From contig JACRIN010000066.1 of the NCBI GenBank assembly GCA_016220085.1, forward strand, positions 98,525 to 162,524: a stretch of DNA of 64,000 bases. Direction: 5' to 3'. Numbering within the stretch: the stretch's first letter is position 1; each line of letters begins with the position of its first letter. The translations under genes and the position numbers were made by a program. The DNA comes from Planctomycetota bacterium. Lineage in GTDB: Bacteria > Planctomycetota > UBA1135 > GCA-002686595. Shown one piece after another: positions 54,816-63,481 of this stretch. The notes below the pieces were generated by a model. It worked only from the letters and a program-made list of their open reading frames with translations. It was not told where the DNA came from and made no database searches.

Positions 54816-56504
54816 TCACGCGCCGCGAAACGTGCTCGCCAGCGCCGCGAGCTCGCGGCCCAGGCGCGGATGCGCGTCGAAGAGGCGCGCGGCGGTCGCT
54901 TCGGAGCGCGCGGCCTTCGCTCGGATCGCGCGCACCAGTGCTGCGCGGTCGCGGGCGCTCCAGTGCGCCAGCTCCGCGAGCAGAGCGAGCAGCGGAGCGA
55001 GCGCCGTGAACGCGCGGCGCTCGGGTTCGGGCCACTTCGCGAGGTCGCGCGCGCCGAGCGCGCGGGCGACGCGGGCCGTGCACTCGCGCGACGCGCGCGC
55101 GCGGTCGCCCGCGAACTCCGCGGCGAGGAAACGGCTCTGCAGCGCGCCGAGCGCGCCGAGTTCCAGCGGCTGGCAGCGGCCGCCGGAGAGGTCGAGCACC
55201 GCCTCGGTGTGCGACAGACGCTTCAACATGCGTCGATCGCTGCGATAGCCGGGCTCGCGCGTCATCCGCGCTTCCTCGGCGCGCGCCAACGCCTCGACCT
55301 CGGGGCTGGTCGGGACGAAACCGAGCTTGCGGTAGATCCAGAACGCGCCGCTCGCGAGCGCGTCGTCGTTCTGCTCCCCCATCCCGTACTTCGTCAGGAA
55401 GAAGAGCTCGACGCCGAGCCGCGCGTGCAGCACGCGCATCAACTGCGCGTACACGAAGCGGATCTCGCCGCCGCGGAACTCGGGGAAGAGGTTGATGCCC
55501 AGTTCGCAGCAACCGAAGAGCACGCTCGCCGGCCCGTACGCGATCGGCACGCGATTCTTGACCACCAGGAAGAACTGCAGCGACTCCAGCGCGCTGCGTC
55601 GCTCCGGACGCACGCCGACCAACGCGATCGCGAGGCCGCGGCCGCAATCGACGAGCTCGACGTCGTCTTCGCTCGCGAACGTCAGCGGATAGATCTCGAG
55701 CGCGCGCGCCGAGAGCGCGGCGAGCGCGACGTCGAGCACGCGGCGCGCCGCCGCGCGGCCGAGCGGTTTGCGCCTCTCCAGCGGCTCGCGGATCCGCGGC
55801 GGCAACGGGAAGCGCTCGCGCTCGATCTCGGTCGATTGGAAGTGGAGCGGCGCGTCCGCGAGCTCGAGCTCGACGCGCCCCGTGCCCGGACGATCGAGGC
55901 GATAGAGGATCGGCACGCCGCACGCGTCCCAGAGCTGCGCGCGGACGCGCGGCTCGAGCCCGGCGCGCGCGAACAGGCCGAGCAGGAATTCGAGATCGGT
56001 CGCGAGCGTGGTCGGCCGACAGCGTGCACACCACGCGCGCAGTCCGAGGCCTTCTTCCTCGAGCCCTTGGTCCTCGCCGGGCGCGAGCACGATCGAGAGC
56101 GCGTCGGTGAACGCCGCGTCGTCCTCCCACTCGTCCCAGTCGATCTCCAGCGCGCCAGGGAAGAGCCGGACGAGCTCGACCGCGACGTCGAACGAGAACG
56201 GGTGCCCGAGCGCGGAGCCCGGCACGCCGCTGTCGAAGAGCGGGACGGCGAACGCGCCGTCGCGTACGCGTCCGACTCGCTCGCGCAGCGTCGCGGCGAG
56301 CGAACGCGCGGCGGCGAGCACGCGCTCGTCGTCGGGGTACGCGCGCACGAACTCGAGCACGTCGTGCAATTCACGCAGCTCGGCCGGCTTCCACCGTTCG
56401 CGTTTCGCGAGTCCTTCGACGAGCTCGCGCTTGGCGGCCGCAGTCTCGGCTCCGGACGTGCGCGCGAGCGCCTTCAGCGATTCGACCGACGGCTCGGGAG
56501 TCAT
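54816..56504 (-). CDS. Unknown protein, last gene of the cyanophycin locus
   Basis: The 562-aa protein has a helical N-terminal part and a central section with GCCELGINLFPEFRGGEIRF, HARLGVELFFLTKYGMGEQN and ALASGAFWIYRKLGFVP; the last is the pattern of a GNAT-type acyltransferase end strand, so an acetyltransferase-like fold is possible. The C-terminal ~160 residues are Ala/Arg-rich helices. There is no signal peptide. It is 16 bases after the Mur ligase gene and in the same direction, so it is probably co-transcribed with cphA. I do not know a described protein of this kind in cyanophycin metabolism. Confidence 0.6.
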   Translation of the reverse strand: MTPEPSVESLKALARTSGAETAAAKRELVEGLAKRERWKPAELRELHDVLEFVRAYPDDERVLAAARSLAATLRERVGRVRDGAFAVPLFDSGVPGSALGHPFSFDVAVELVRLFPGALEIDWDEWEDDAAFTDALSIVLAPGEDQGLEEEGLGLRAWCARCRPTTLATDLEFLLGLFARAGLEPRVRAQLWDACGVPILYRLDRPGTGRVELELADAPLHFQSTEIERERFPLPPRIREPLERRKPLGRAAARRVLDVALAALSARALEIYPLTFASEDDVELVDCGRGLAIALVGVRPERRSALESLQFFLVVKNRVPIAYGPASVLFGCCELGINLFPEFRGGEIRFVYAQLMRVLHARLGVELFFLTKYGMGEQNDDALASGAFWIYRKLGFVPTSPEVEALARAEEARMTREPGYRSDRRMLKRLSHTEAVLDLSGGRCQPLELGALGALQSRFLAAEFAGDRARASRECTARVARALGARDLAKWPEPERRAFTALAPLLALLAELAHWSARDRAALVRAIRAKAARSEATAARLFDAHPRLGRELAALASTFRGA

Positions 56505-56520
56505 GGCGAAGGACGCGCGC

Positions 56521-58242
56521 TCACTCGACCGACTCGCCGGGCTTCCACGCGCGCTCGGCGAGGCCCTGCAACAGCTCGAGCGCCGCCGTGCGCTCGGAGT
56601 GACACAGGAAGAACAGCAGATCGCCGGGCCGCGACCACGCGAGCGCCTGCTTCATCGCGTCGAGCTCGCTCGGAGCGTCTTGAATCGTCCGCGGATCGAT
56701 GCCGAGCTTCGCGAGCTCGTCGCGGATCAGCGCGGGCACCTCGCCGGGCCGGCGGCCGCGCAGGTACGCGGGCATCTCCTTGACGACGACGAGTTCGGGG
56801 ACGCGCTTGCATGCGATCCGCACGAGCTCGCGGATCGACGAATCGGTGCGATCGCCCGCTTGGCCGAGCAACACGGCGCGACGTTCGGCGGGCATGCGCT
56901 CGACCATGTCGAAGAACGCGGCGTAGCCGTGCGGGTTGTGCGCGAAGTCGAGCAGCACGCGCGCGCCGCCGAAATCGAACACATTGAGGCGCCCGGGATT
57001 CTGCAGCGCATCGCCGCGGAAGCTCGCGAGCCCTTTCTCGATCGCCTCGGGCCCGAAACCCATCCGATCGGCTAGCACGATCGCCGCGAGCGCATTCGCG
57101 ACGTTGTGCCGCGCGGCGCCGCCGAGCGCGATCGGGATCGCGTCGACGCTCGTGATGCGCTCGGCCTTGCCGCCCTTGAAGAGCAGCAGATCGGGCGCGC
57201 GGAAGATCGCCGCCGCGCCGCCGGATGCGATGTGGCGCTCGACGAGCTCGTTCGCCGGATCGAGTGTGAACCAGATCACCTTGCCGCGATAGCTCGCCGC
57301 GCGCGCGACGATCAGCGGATCGTCGGCGTTCAGCACCAAGGGCCCAGTCTTCTCGACCGCGCGCGAGATCACCCACTTCGCCTCGACCATCGTCGCGACG
57401 TCGTCGACGCCCCACTCGCCGAGATGGTCCTCGGCGACGTTGAGCAGCGCCGCCGCGTCGACGCGCCGGAGCACGAGCCCGCGCCTCAGCATCCCGCCGC
57501 GCGCGGTCTCCAGGATCGCCGCCTCGACGCGCTCGTCGCGCAGCACGAGCCGCGCGCCCGCGGGCCCGGAGTAGTCGCCGCGATCGAGCTCGACATCGCC
57601 GACGTGCACCCAATCGGTCGACGAAACGCCCGGCGTCTTGTCCCCGGCGGTCGCGATCGCGCCGAGCAGTCGCACCGTCGTCGACTTGCCGTTGGTGCCG
57701 GTGACCATCACGCACGGCACGTCGTGCACGCGCGCCCAATCGATCGAGCCGAGCGCCGGAATCGCGTTGGTCGGGAACGAGCGCGAGCCCCCGCCCATGC
57801 CGATCGACGTCACGCGATCGTCGGCGACGAACGCGACGCCGCGGCGCGCGGCTTCGGCGGCGAGCTCGAGCAAGCGCGGCCGCTGGTTGCGTTCGCGAGC
57901 GAGCGCGGCGGCGAGCTTCGAGGCTTCGGGCGCGAGCGGCGGCTCGGGCTCGCCCGCGAGCACCGCTTGCGTCGCGCGGAACGCCCACTCGTTGACCTCG
58001 GTCGCCGTGTAGAGCGAATCGATCGACGCCGAGGTCGCGAGCGACGCGCCGCCGACGAAGCGGCGGACCTTCAGCTCGCTCGACTGCAAGCCGAGCGCCG
58101 CGAGCATCCGCGCGAGTTCGCGCGGGTAGACGGCGTGGAAGCGCTCGAGCTCGTCGTCCGCGATCGAGACGTCGAGCACCGCCGACGAGCGCTCCCAGTG
58201 GAGGTTCGGACCCGGAACGCGGCGCGAGTCGCGGAGTTCCAT
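56521..58242 (-). CDS. Stand-alone Mur ligase family protein resembling the C-terminal part of CphA
   Basis: The 573-aa protein has an N-terminal part (about 1-165) with RRVPGPNLHWERSSAVLDVS, similar in outline to the start of CphA (GPN-W). It then has a Mur ligase with the P-loop VTGTNGKSTTVRLLGA (about 178-193), ETARGGMLRRGLVLRR, LNVAEDHLGEWGV and LLDFAHNPHGYAAF. All match the CphA neighbour (TGTNGKTTT, ETARGGLLRSGMGYRK, DYGHNPAAVDA). The ATP-grasp domain is absent. It may add an amino acid with ATP to the polymer or a primer. The gene is 12 bases downstream of cphA. Confidence 0.8.
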   Translation of the reverse strand: MELRDSRRVPGPNLHWERSSAVLDVSIADDELERFHAVYPRELARMLAALGLQSSELKVRRFVGGASLATSASIDSLYTATEVNEWAFRATQAVLAGEPEPPLAPEASKLAAALARERNQRPRLLELAAEAARRGVAFVADDRVTSIGMGGGSRSFPTNAIPALGSIDWARVHDVPCVMVTGTNGKSTTVRLLGAIATAGDKTPGVSSTDWVHVGDVELDRGDYSGPAGARLVLRDERVEAAILETARGGMLRRGLVLRRVDAAALLNVAEDHLGEWGVDDVATMVEAKWVISRAVEKTGPLVLNADDPLIVARAASYRGKVIWFTLDPANELVERHIASGGAAAIFRAPDLLLFKGGKAERITSVDAIPIALGGAARHNVANALAAIVLADRMGFGPEAIEKGLASFRGDALQNPGRLNVFDFGGARVLLDFAHNPHGYAAFFDMVERMPAERRAVLLGQAGDRTDSSIRELVRIACKRVPELVVVKEMPAYLRGRRPGEVPALIRDELAKLGIDPRTIQDAPSELDAMKQALAWSRPGDLLFFLCHSERTAALELLQGLAERAWKPGESVE

Positions 58243-58254
58243 GACGCTACGCGA

Positions 58255-61035
58255 TCAATCGTCGGTCTCGCGCGCGAGGCGCACGCCGCGTTCGTCGCGG
58301 ACGATCTGCTCGCCTTCGAGCGAGTAGAAGTTCGCCGGCGGAGCGGTCTCGAGCTTGAGCGGCGCGGGCGCGTCGGCTTGGATCGGGCCCGCCTCGGAGC
58401 GGAAGCCGGTGATCTGTTTCCACGTGCGCGCGATCTGATCGCCGAAGATCAGCATCAGGTCGCCGCGCTTGCCGAGCGAGAGCGCGGTTTCGACCGCCTT
58501 GCGCTCGTCGGGGATCACGTGGATCTGCGAGTCGGGCACGCCGCGCTCCAGCAGCGTCGCGCGCAGCATGTTCGGGATCTCGTCGGGCTTGCGGCCGCGC
58601 AACCCGTCGTCACGGCGACAGATGTACGTGTCGAAACGGCCCGCGCAGATCTGCGCGATGTCGCGGATGTCCTGGTCGCGTCGGTCGCCCGGCGCGGCGA
58701 GCACGACGAGCTTCTTGCCGCGCGGCTCGAGGCGCTCGACGAGCTGGCACATCGCGTCGACCGCCGCCGGGTTGTGGCCGTAGTCGAGGATCACCTTGAA
58801 CGGGTGGCCGTCGTAGATGTTCATCCGACCCGGCGTCTGGAAGAAGCTCGTGTCGAACGTGCGCAGGCCGTGGCGGATGTCCTCGAGCTTGACACTCATG
58901 CTGAACGCCATCGCCGCCGCGAACATCGCGTTCTGCACGTTGTGCATCGCGCGGCCTTCGAGCGTCGCCGGGATCAGGTGCGTCCACAGGAGCGGCATGT
59001 GCGCGCCGTGGTCGTACAGCGTGACCATGTGCCCGTTGATGCCCTCCTCGAGGACCACCGCGCGACCGCCGGAGCGGATGTGCTCCTTCACGAGCGCGTG
59101 GTGCGGGTTCATCGTCACGTAGCAGACGAACTTCGCCTGCGTGTAGTCGGCCATCCGCAGGCAGTACGGATCGTCGGCGTTGAGCACCGCGGTGTCCTTC
59201 GCGATCTCGACGACGATGCGTTTGACCTCCGCGAGCTCCTCGAGCGTGTCGATGCCGCGCAGGCCGAGGTGGTCGGCTTGCACATTGAGCACCGCGCTAA
59301 CGTTGCACTTGCGGTAGCCCATGCCGCTGCGCAACAGTCCGCCGCGCGCGGTTTCGAGCACGGCGACGTCGACCGACGGATCGCGCAAGACCATCCGCGC
59401 CGCGGTCGGGCCGGTCATGTCGCCTTCGACGGTCAGGTGGCCGTCGATGTAGACGCCGTCGGTGGTCGTCAGGCCGACGTGGTGGCCGACGAGCTTGAAG
59501 ATGTGCGCCAACATGCGCGACGTCGTCGTCTTGCCGTTGGTGCCGGTGATCGCGGCGATCGGGATGCGCGCGGGCGTGCCCGGCGGGAAGAGCATGTCCA
59601 TCACGCGACCGGCGACGTCTCGCGGCGTGCCTTCGCTCGGCGACACGTGCATGCGGAAGCCAGGCGCCGCGTTGACCTCGCAGATCGCGCCGCGGTTCGC
59701 GTTGAATGACTGCGTGATGTCCGGCGAGATGAAATCGATGCCCGCGACGTCGAGGCCGATCGCCTTCGCCGCGCGGACCGCCATCTCGACGTTGTCGGGG
59801 TGAACGGAGTCGGTGACGTCGATCGCCGTGCCGCCGGTCGACAGGTTGCCGGTCGAGCGCAGGAACACCTTCATGCCGGGCCCCGGCACCGACGTGCGCG
59901 TGAAGCCCTTCTCCGCGAGCAAGCGCTCGGCCTGCGCGTCGAACTCGAGGCGCGTCAGCACCTTCTCGTGCCCGACGCCGCGGCGCGGATCCTGGTTCAC
60001 GATCTCGACGAGCTCGGCGATCGTGTGCTCGCCGTCGCCGACGACGTGGCCGGGCACGCGCTGCGCGACGGCGACGAGCTCGCCGTTGACGACCAACATG
60101 CGATAGTCGTTGCCCTGGATCAGGCTCTCGACGATCACCGTGCGGCTGATCTCCTTCGCGATCGCGAACGCGCCGCGCACCTGCTCGGGCGTCGTCAGGT
60201 TGATCGACACACCGCGGCCGTGATTGCCGTCGAGCGGTTTCGCGACCACCGGATAACGGATGCGCTCGGCGGCGGTCACCGCTTCGTCCGCGGAGTAGAC
60301 GAGCTCTTGGCGCGGCACCGGCAGGCCGAGGTCCGACAGGATGCGGTTGGTCTCTTCCTTGTCCGAGGCGATCTCGACGGCGATGTGACGCGTCTCGCTG
60401 GTGATCGTCGCTTGGATGCGGCGTTGGAACTTGCCGTGGCCGAATTGGACCAGGCTGTACTTGTTGAGCCGCAGCCACGGGATGTCGCGCTCTTCCGCGG
60501 CGCGCACGAGCGAGCCGGTGCTCGGCCCGAGCGTGCGACGCTGCGCGTACCGGATGAAGTTGTCGCGCTCGCGCGCGAAATCGAAGTCCGCGGGCGTCTC
60601 GGAGGGCCGAAGATCGGCGGGCAGCAAGCTGTGCAGCAGCGAGAGCGCGAGCTTGCCGGCCTCGAGACCGACTTCTTGCTGCTCGTACTGATACACGACG
60701 TGGTACTGGCCCGCGTCGTCGGTCGAGCGCGTCTTGCCGAACGTCACCTTCGCGCCGGCGACGTTCTGGAGCTCGATCGCGGCGTGCTCCAACACGTGCC
60801 CGAGCCACGTGCCGTCGCCTTCGCCGAGTCGCCGCAGAAAACCGCCGACTTCGCCGTAGCTGCAGCCGTGTTCGCGCAGGCCGGGCAGCGCCGCGATCAG
60901 GCTCTCGACGAACGAGTCGCCGAGGCGCGCGGTCGGCCAGTGCTCGAGCTCGCCGAGGTCGAGCGTCAGCCGGATCACCGGAAAGTGGGCGTAGAGGCTC
61001 GGCCCGATGTAGACCGACGTCGCGAGGATCTTCAT
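58255..61035 (-). CDS. cphA: Cyanophycin synthetase
   Basis: The 926-aa enzyme makes the Asp-Arg polymer from the two amino acids and ATP, without a ribosome. Order of domains: N-terminal domain (about 1-160; GFLRRLGEGDGTWLGHVLEH), ATP-grasp (about 170-480; YPVVAKPLDGNHGRGVSINL, VNAAPGFRMHVSPSEG) and Mur ligase (about 490-890) with the P-loop AAITGTNGKTTTSRML near 495, VLETARGGLLRSGMGYRKCN and LDYGHNPAAVDAMC. All nucleotide-binding loops are intact and the length is that of known synthetases. It follows cphB after 9 bases. Confidence 0.95.
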   Translation of the reverse strand: MKILATSVYIGPSLYAHFPVIRLTLDLGELEHWPTARLGDSFVESLIAALPGLREHGCSYGEVGGFLRRLGEGDGTWLGHVLEHAAIELQNVAGAKVTFGKTRSTDDAGQYHVVYQYEQQEVGLEAGKLALSLLHSLLPADLRPSETPADFDFARERDNFIRYAQRRTLGPSTGSLVRAAEERDIPWLRLNKYSLVQFGHGKFQRRIQATITSETRHIAVEIASDKEETNRILSDLGLPVPRQELVYSADEAVTAAERIRYPVVAKPLDGNHGRGVSINLTTPEQVRGAFAIAKEISRTVIVESLIQGNDYRMLVVNGELVAVAQRVPGHVVGDGEHTIAELVEIVNQDPRRGVGHEKVLTRLEFDAQAERLLAEKGFTRTSVPGPGMKVFLRSTGNLSTGGTAIDVTDSVHPDNVEMAVRAAKAIGLDVAGIDFISPDITQSFNANRGAICEVNAAPGFRMHVSPSEGTPRDVAGRVMDMLFPPGTPARIPIAAITGTNGKTTTSRMLAHIFKLVGHHVGLTTTDGVYIDGHLTVEGDMTGPTAARMVLRDPSVDVAVLETARGGLLRSGMGYRKCNVSAVLNVQADHLGLRGIDTLEELAEVKRIVVEIAKDTAVLNADDPYCLRMADYTQAKFVCYVTMNPHHALVKEHIRSGGRAVVLEEGINGHMVTLYDHGAHMPLLWTHLIPATLEGRAMHNVQNAMFAAAMAFSMSVKLEDIRHGLRTFDTSFFQTPGRMNIYDGHPFKVILDYGHNPAAVDAMCQLVERLEPRGKKLVVLAAPGDRRDQDIRDIAQICAGRFDTYICRRDDGLRGRKPDEIPNMLRATLLERGVPDSQIHVIPDERKAVETALSLGKRGDLMLIFGDQIARTWKQITGFRSEAGPIQADAPAPLKLETAPPANFYSLEGEQIVRDERGVRLARETDD

Positions 61036-61044
61036 GGGCGTGAT

Positions 61045-61869
61045 TCAGCGCTGCTCGGAGTGCTTGAGCGCGGGCTCGGCGACGCGGGTGTGCAGGTTGT
61101 AGCGATCGCCGCGGACGAGGATGTGCAGCCTGACGCCGAGCAGCGAGACGGGCTCGCCCTTCTGCGCCGAGAACGCGAGGTCGGCGGACGTGTACTCGAT
61201 GTTCGACGGGTCGACGATCGTCAGGCCGCCGGTGCCGACGACCTCGACGTTCTCGTCGCCGTCGATGAAGGCCGCGGTGTTCTCGTCGAGGCCGACTCCG
61301 ATCGCGAACGGGTTGTACGCGAGCGCGGTGAGCAAGCGACCGAGGCGATCACGCTGACGGAAGTGCTGGTCGACGATGATGCGGTTGGTCAGCCCGAGCC
61401 CGGGCGCGAGCGCGACCATGCCGTGCCGCGGCGTCGAGCCTTCGTCGCCGAACGCGATCATGTGCTCGGAAAGGAACGCGGCGCCGGCGGACGAACCCGC
61501 GACGTGCAGCCCGTTCTGGTTCTTGATGCGCAGGAGTTTCGCCGCGGGCGTGCCGCCGAGCGTCGTCGAGAGGCGCAACTGGTTGCCGCCGGTCAGGAAC
61601 ACGCCGTCGGACTCTTCGAGGATCGCGAGCCAGTCCTCGCGCGCGCAGTCGGCGCGCGACTCGAACGGCAGGACGACCGAACGGAGCACGCCGAACTCGA
61701 GGAAGATCTCCTCGTACGTCTGGCCGGTCGAACGCTCGCTCGACGCGGTCGGGATCACGGCGATGCGTGCGTTCTTGCCGCCGCAGAGCTTGACGAAGCG
61801 CTTGAGGATCGCCGGGTCTTGGACTTTGTCGATCGCGCCGCCGATCGGGATGATGTAGCCGCGACTCAC
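61045..61869 (-). CDS. cphB: Cyanophycinase
   Basis: The 274-aa peptidase cleaves the polymer to beta-Asp-Arg dipeptides. It is a S51-family serine hydrolase with the nucleophile in GSSAG (S127), the segment VFLTGGNQLRLSTTLGGTPA and the C-terminal GVGLDENTAAFI. The usual product is cytoplasmic; no signal peptide is seen. The start is GTG 61869, with a GAGAG Shine-Dalgarno 6 bases before. It lies between iadA and cphA and is co-directional with both, so breakdown and synthesis are on one transcript. Confidence 0.93.
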   Translation of the reverse strand: MSRGYIIPIGGAIDKVQDPAILKRFVKLCGGKNARIAVIPTASSERSTGQTYEEIFLEFGVLRSVVLPFESRADCAREDWLAILEESDGVFLTGGNQLRLSTTLGGTPAAKLLRIKNQNGLHVAGSSAGAAFLSEHMIAFGDEGSTPRHGMVALAPGLGLTNRIIVDQHFRQRDRLGRLLTALAYNPFAIGVGLDENTAAFIDGDENVEVVGTGGLTIVDPSNIEYTSADLAFSAQKGEPVSLLGVRLHILVRGDRYNLHTRVAEPALKHSEQR

Positions 61870-61934
61870 GTGAATCTCTCAGGGCTGGGGGTGGTTCGGC
61901 ACCGCGCCGCCCCCCAGGTTGGGGTGGGCGAGGC

Positions 61935-63113
61935 TTAGCCTTCGAACGGGCCGCGCACGATCGGCTCGCCGTCGATCACGTGCCAGAGGCCCGCGCACAT
62001 AACATCCGAGACTCGGCTCCGTTCGTCAAGGATGGTGAAGTCCGCAGAACCCCCGGATTCGATGCGTCCGCGGCCGGATAGACGCAAAACCCGCGCGACG
62101 TTCGACGTGAAGGCAGGCAGCACCTTTTCGAGCGCGAGTCCGCGGTCGACGAGCTCGCGCAGCGTCCCCGCGAGCGCCGCCGGCGACCCGACGTCCATGC
62201 GCGCGATGCGCCCCTCGGCGTCGAACACCGGCAGGCAGCCGCCGGAGTCGGAGCTGATCGTGATGCGAGCGGGATCGCGACCGGAGGCGAAGTAGCGAGC
62301 GAGCGCGTCGGCCGCGCTCCAGGCGTCCTCGCCGTCGTCGCCTTCGTCAACCGGGAACGCAGTGACGTCGATGGTCACGCCGCGCGTCGTGAGCTCGCAC
62401 GCTTCGTCGAAGAGCGCCTTGCGCCGGTTGACGTGCGTCGGAAACCAGATCGACGCCGGCAATTCGCTCTCGTCGAGCGCGCGACGAACGAGCTCGAGCC
62501 CGCGCAGGCCGTCGCCGAGGTGCAGGTGCGCGACGCCGGCCTTGCCGCTCATCAACCCGCCGACGTACGCATCGCTCGCGACGCGCAGGAGCTCGTCGAA
62601 CGTCGGCTGCGACGAGCGTCGATCGCTGAGCGCGAGCTCGCCGACGCCGAGGATCGGCTCGACCAGCGCGACGTCGCGCCGCACCGAGCCCGTCAACGTC
62701 GCCGGCGGGAAGTGATAGCCGCCGGAGTAGCACCACGCGCCGAGCCCGCACTCGCGCAGCGCGTAGGTCGCGGCGACGAGCTCCGCCGGCGAACGGACGC
62801 AGTCGTCGGTGCCGAGCAGACCGACGACGCTGGTCACGCCGGCGCGCGTGAACCGCGACGGCTCGACCGGCGGCACGCGCGTCTTGAAGCCCGCTTCGCC
62901 GCCGCCGCCGGTGACGTGCGCGTGGCCCTCGATCAGCCCGGGAATCACCCGCCGGCCCGCGAAATCGCGGACGCGCACGTCGACGCCGCCGAGCTTCGCC
63001 GGCAGCGAGAGCCCGCGCTCGACCGCGAGCACCTTGCCCGACGCGACCAGCACGTCGCGAACCCCGAGAGCTTCCGGCGCGAACACGTCGACGTTTTTGA
63101 GCAGCTCGAGCAT
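61935..63113 (-). CDS. iadA: Isoaspartyl dipeptidase (beta-aspartyl-peptidase)
   Basis: The 392-aa metallo-hydrolase cleaves beta-Asp dipeptides, the product of cyanophycinase, to aspartate and arginine. The metal ligands GHAHVTGGGG (H64, H66), HLHLGDG and SSDSGG are present. At the place where E. coli IadA has the carboxylated lysine, the chain reads GVGELALSD with E159, so a Glu may bridge the metals (by-eye alignment). The ATG at 63113 begins MLELLKNVDVFAPEAL as in other IadA proteins; the upstream open frame is repeat DNA. It is the first gene of the cyanophycin locus. Confidence 0.9.
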   Translation of the reverse strand: MLELLKNVDVFAPEALGVRDVLVASGKVLAVERGLSLPAKLGGVDVRVRDFAGRRVIPGLIEGHAHVTGGGGEAGFKTRVPPVEPSRFTRAGVTSVVGLLGTDDCVRSPAELVAATYALRECGLGAWCYSGGYHFPPATLTGSVRRDVALVEPILGVGELALSDRRSSQPTFDELLRVASDAYVGGLMSGKAGVAHLHLGDGLRGLELVRRALDESELPASIWFPTHVNRRKALFDEACELTTRGVTIDVTAFPVDEGDDGEDAWSAADALARYFASGRDPARITISSDSGGCLPVFDAEGRIARMDVGSPAALAGTLRELVDRGLALEKVLPAFTSNVARVLRLSGRGRIESGGSADFTILDERSRVSDVMCAGLWHVIDGEPIVRGPFEG

Positions 63114-63182
63114 CCCAGCATTGTGCTCCGGCGCGCGCGCAGCGCCAAGCCGCCGCCGCGCGCGTCGACCGCGGCGAGCCTT

Positions 63183-63334
63183 GCCTGCCCCGCATCGGTG
63201 TGCCTGCCTCGCGTGGCTGCGCTCGGCCCGCATCGCCGTGCCTGGCTCGCATCGCTTTGTTTGGCCCGCGTAGCTGTGCCCGGCCCGGATGGCTGTACTT
63301 GGCCCGCATCGCTGTACTTGGCCCGCGACCGTGG
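63183..63334. repeat. 19-bp degenerate tandem repeat upstream of iadA
   Basis: Eight consecutive units of 19 bases can be aligned, for example GCTCGGCCCGCATCGCCGT and ACTTGGCCCGCATCGCTGT; the last is partial. The unit is not a multiple of three. It fills 152 bases of the 368-base spacer between the divergent iadA and small secreted protein genes, so it may lie in a promoter region. No operator or -35/-10 pair could be fixed in the rest. Confidence 0.75.
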
Positions 63335-63481
63335 GCTCGATGCGCGCGCCGACGCCTCGGAAGCGGGAAGCTGACGGAGTTTCAGCGCGCGGACGATTGC
63401 GGTCGCGAAGCGGCGACGCACCATCGACGATCCAGCCGGCGCGAGTTCCGCGTCGGCACCCCCGACCGTTAGGAGGAACCG

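Noticed and set aside
56521-58242. Cell-wall MurC/D/E/F assignment for the Mur ligase
   Set aside because: Its closest visible match is the Mur domain of the adjacent CphA, including the ETARGG segment that cell-wall enzymes do not share.
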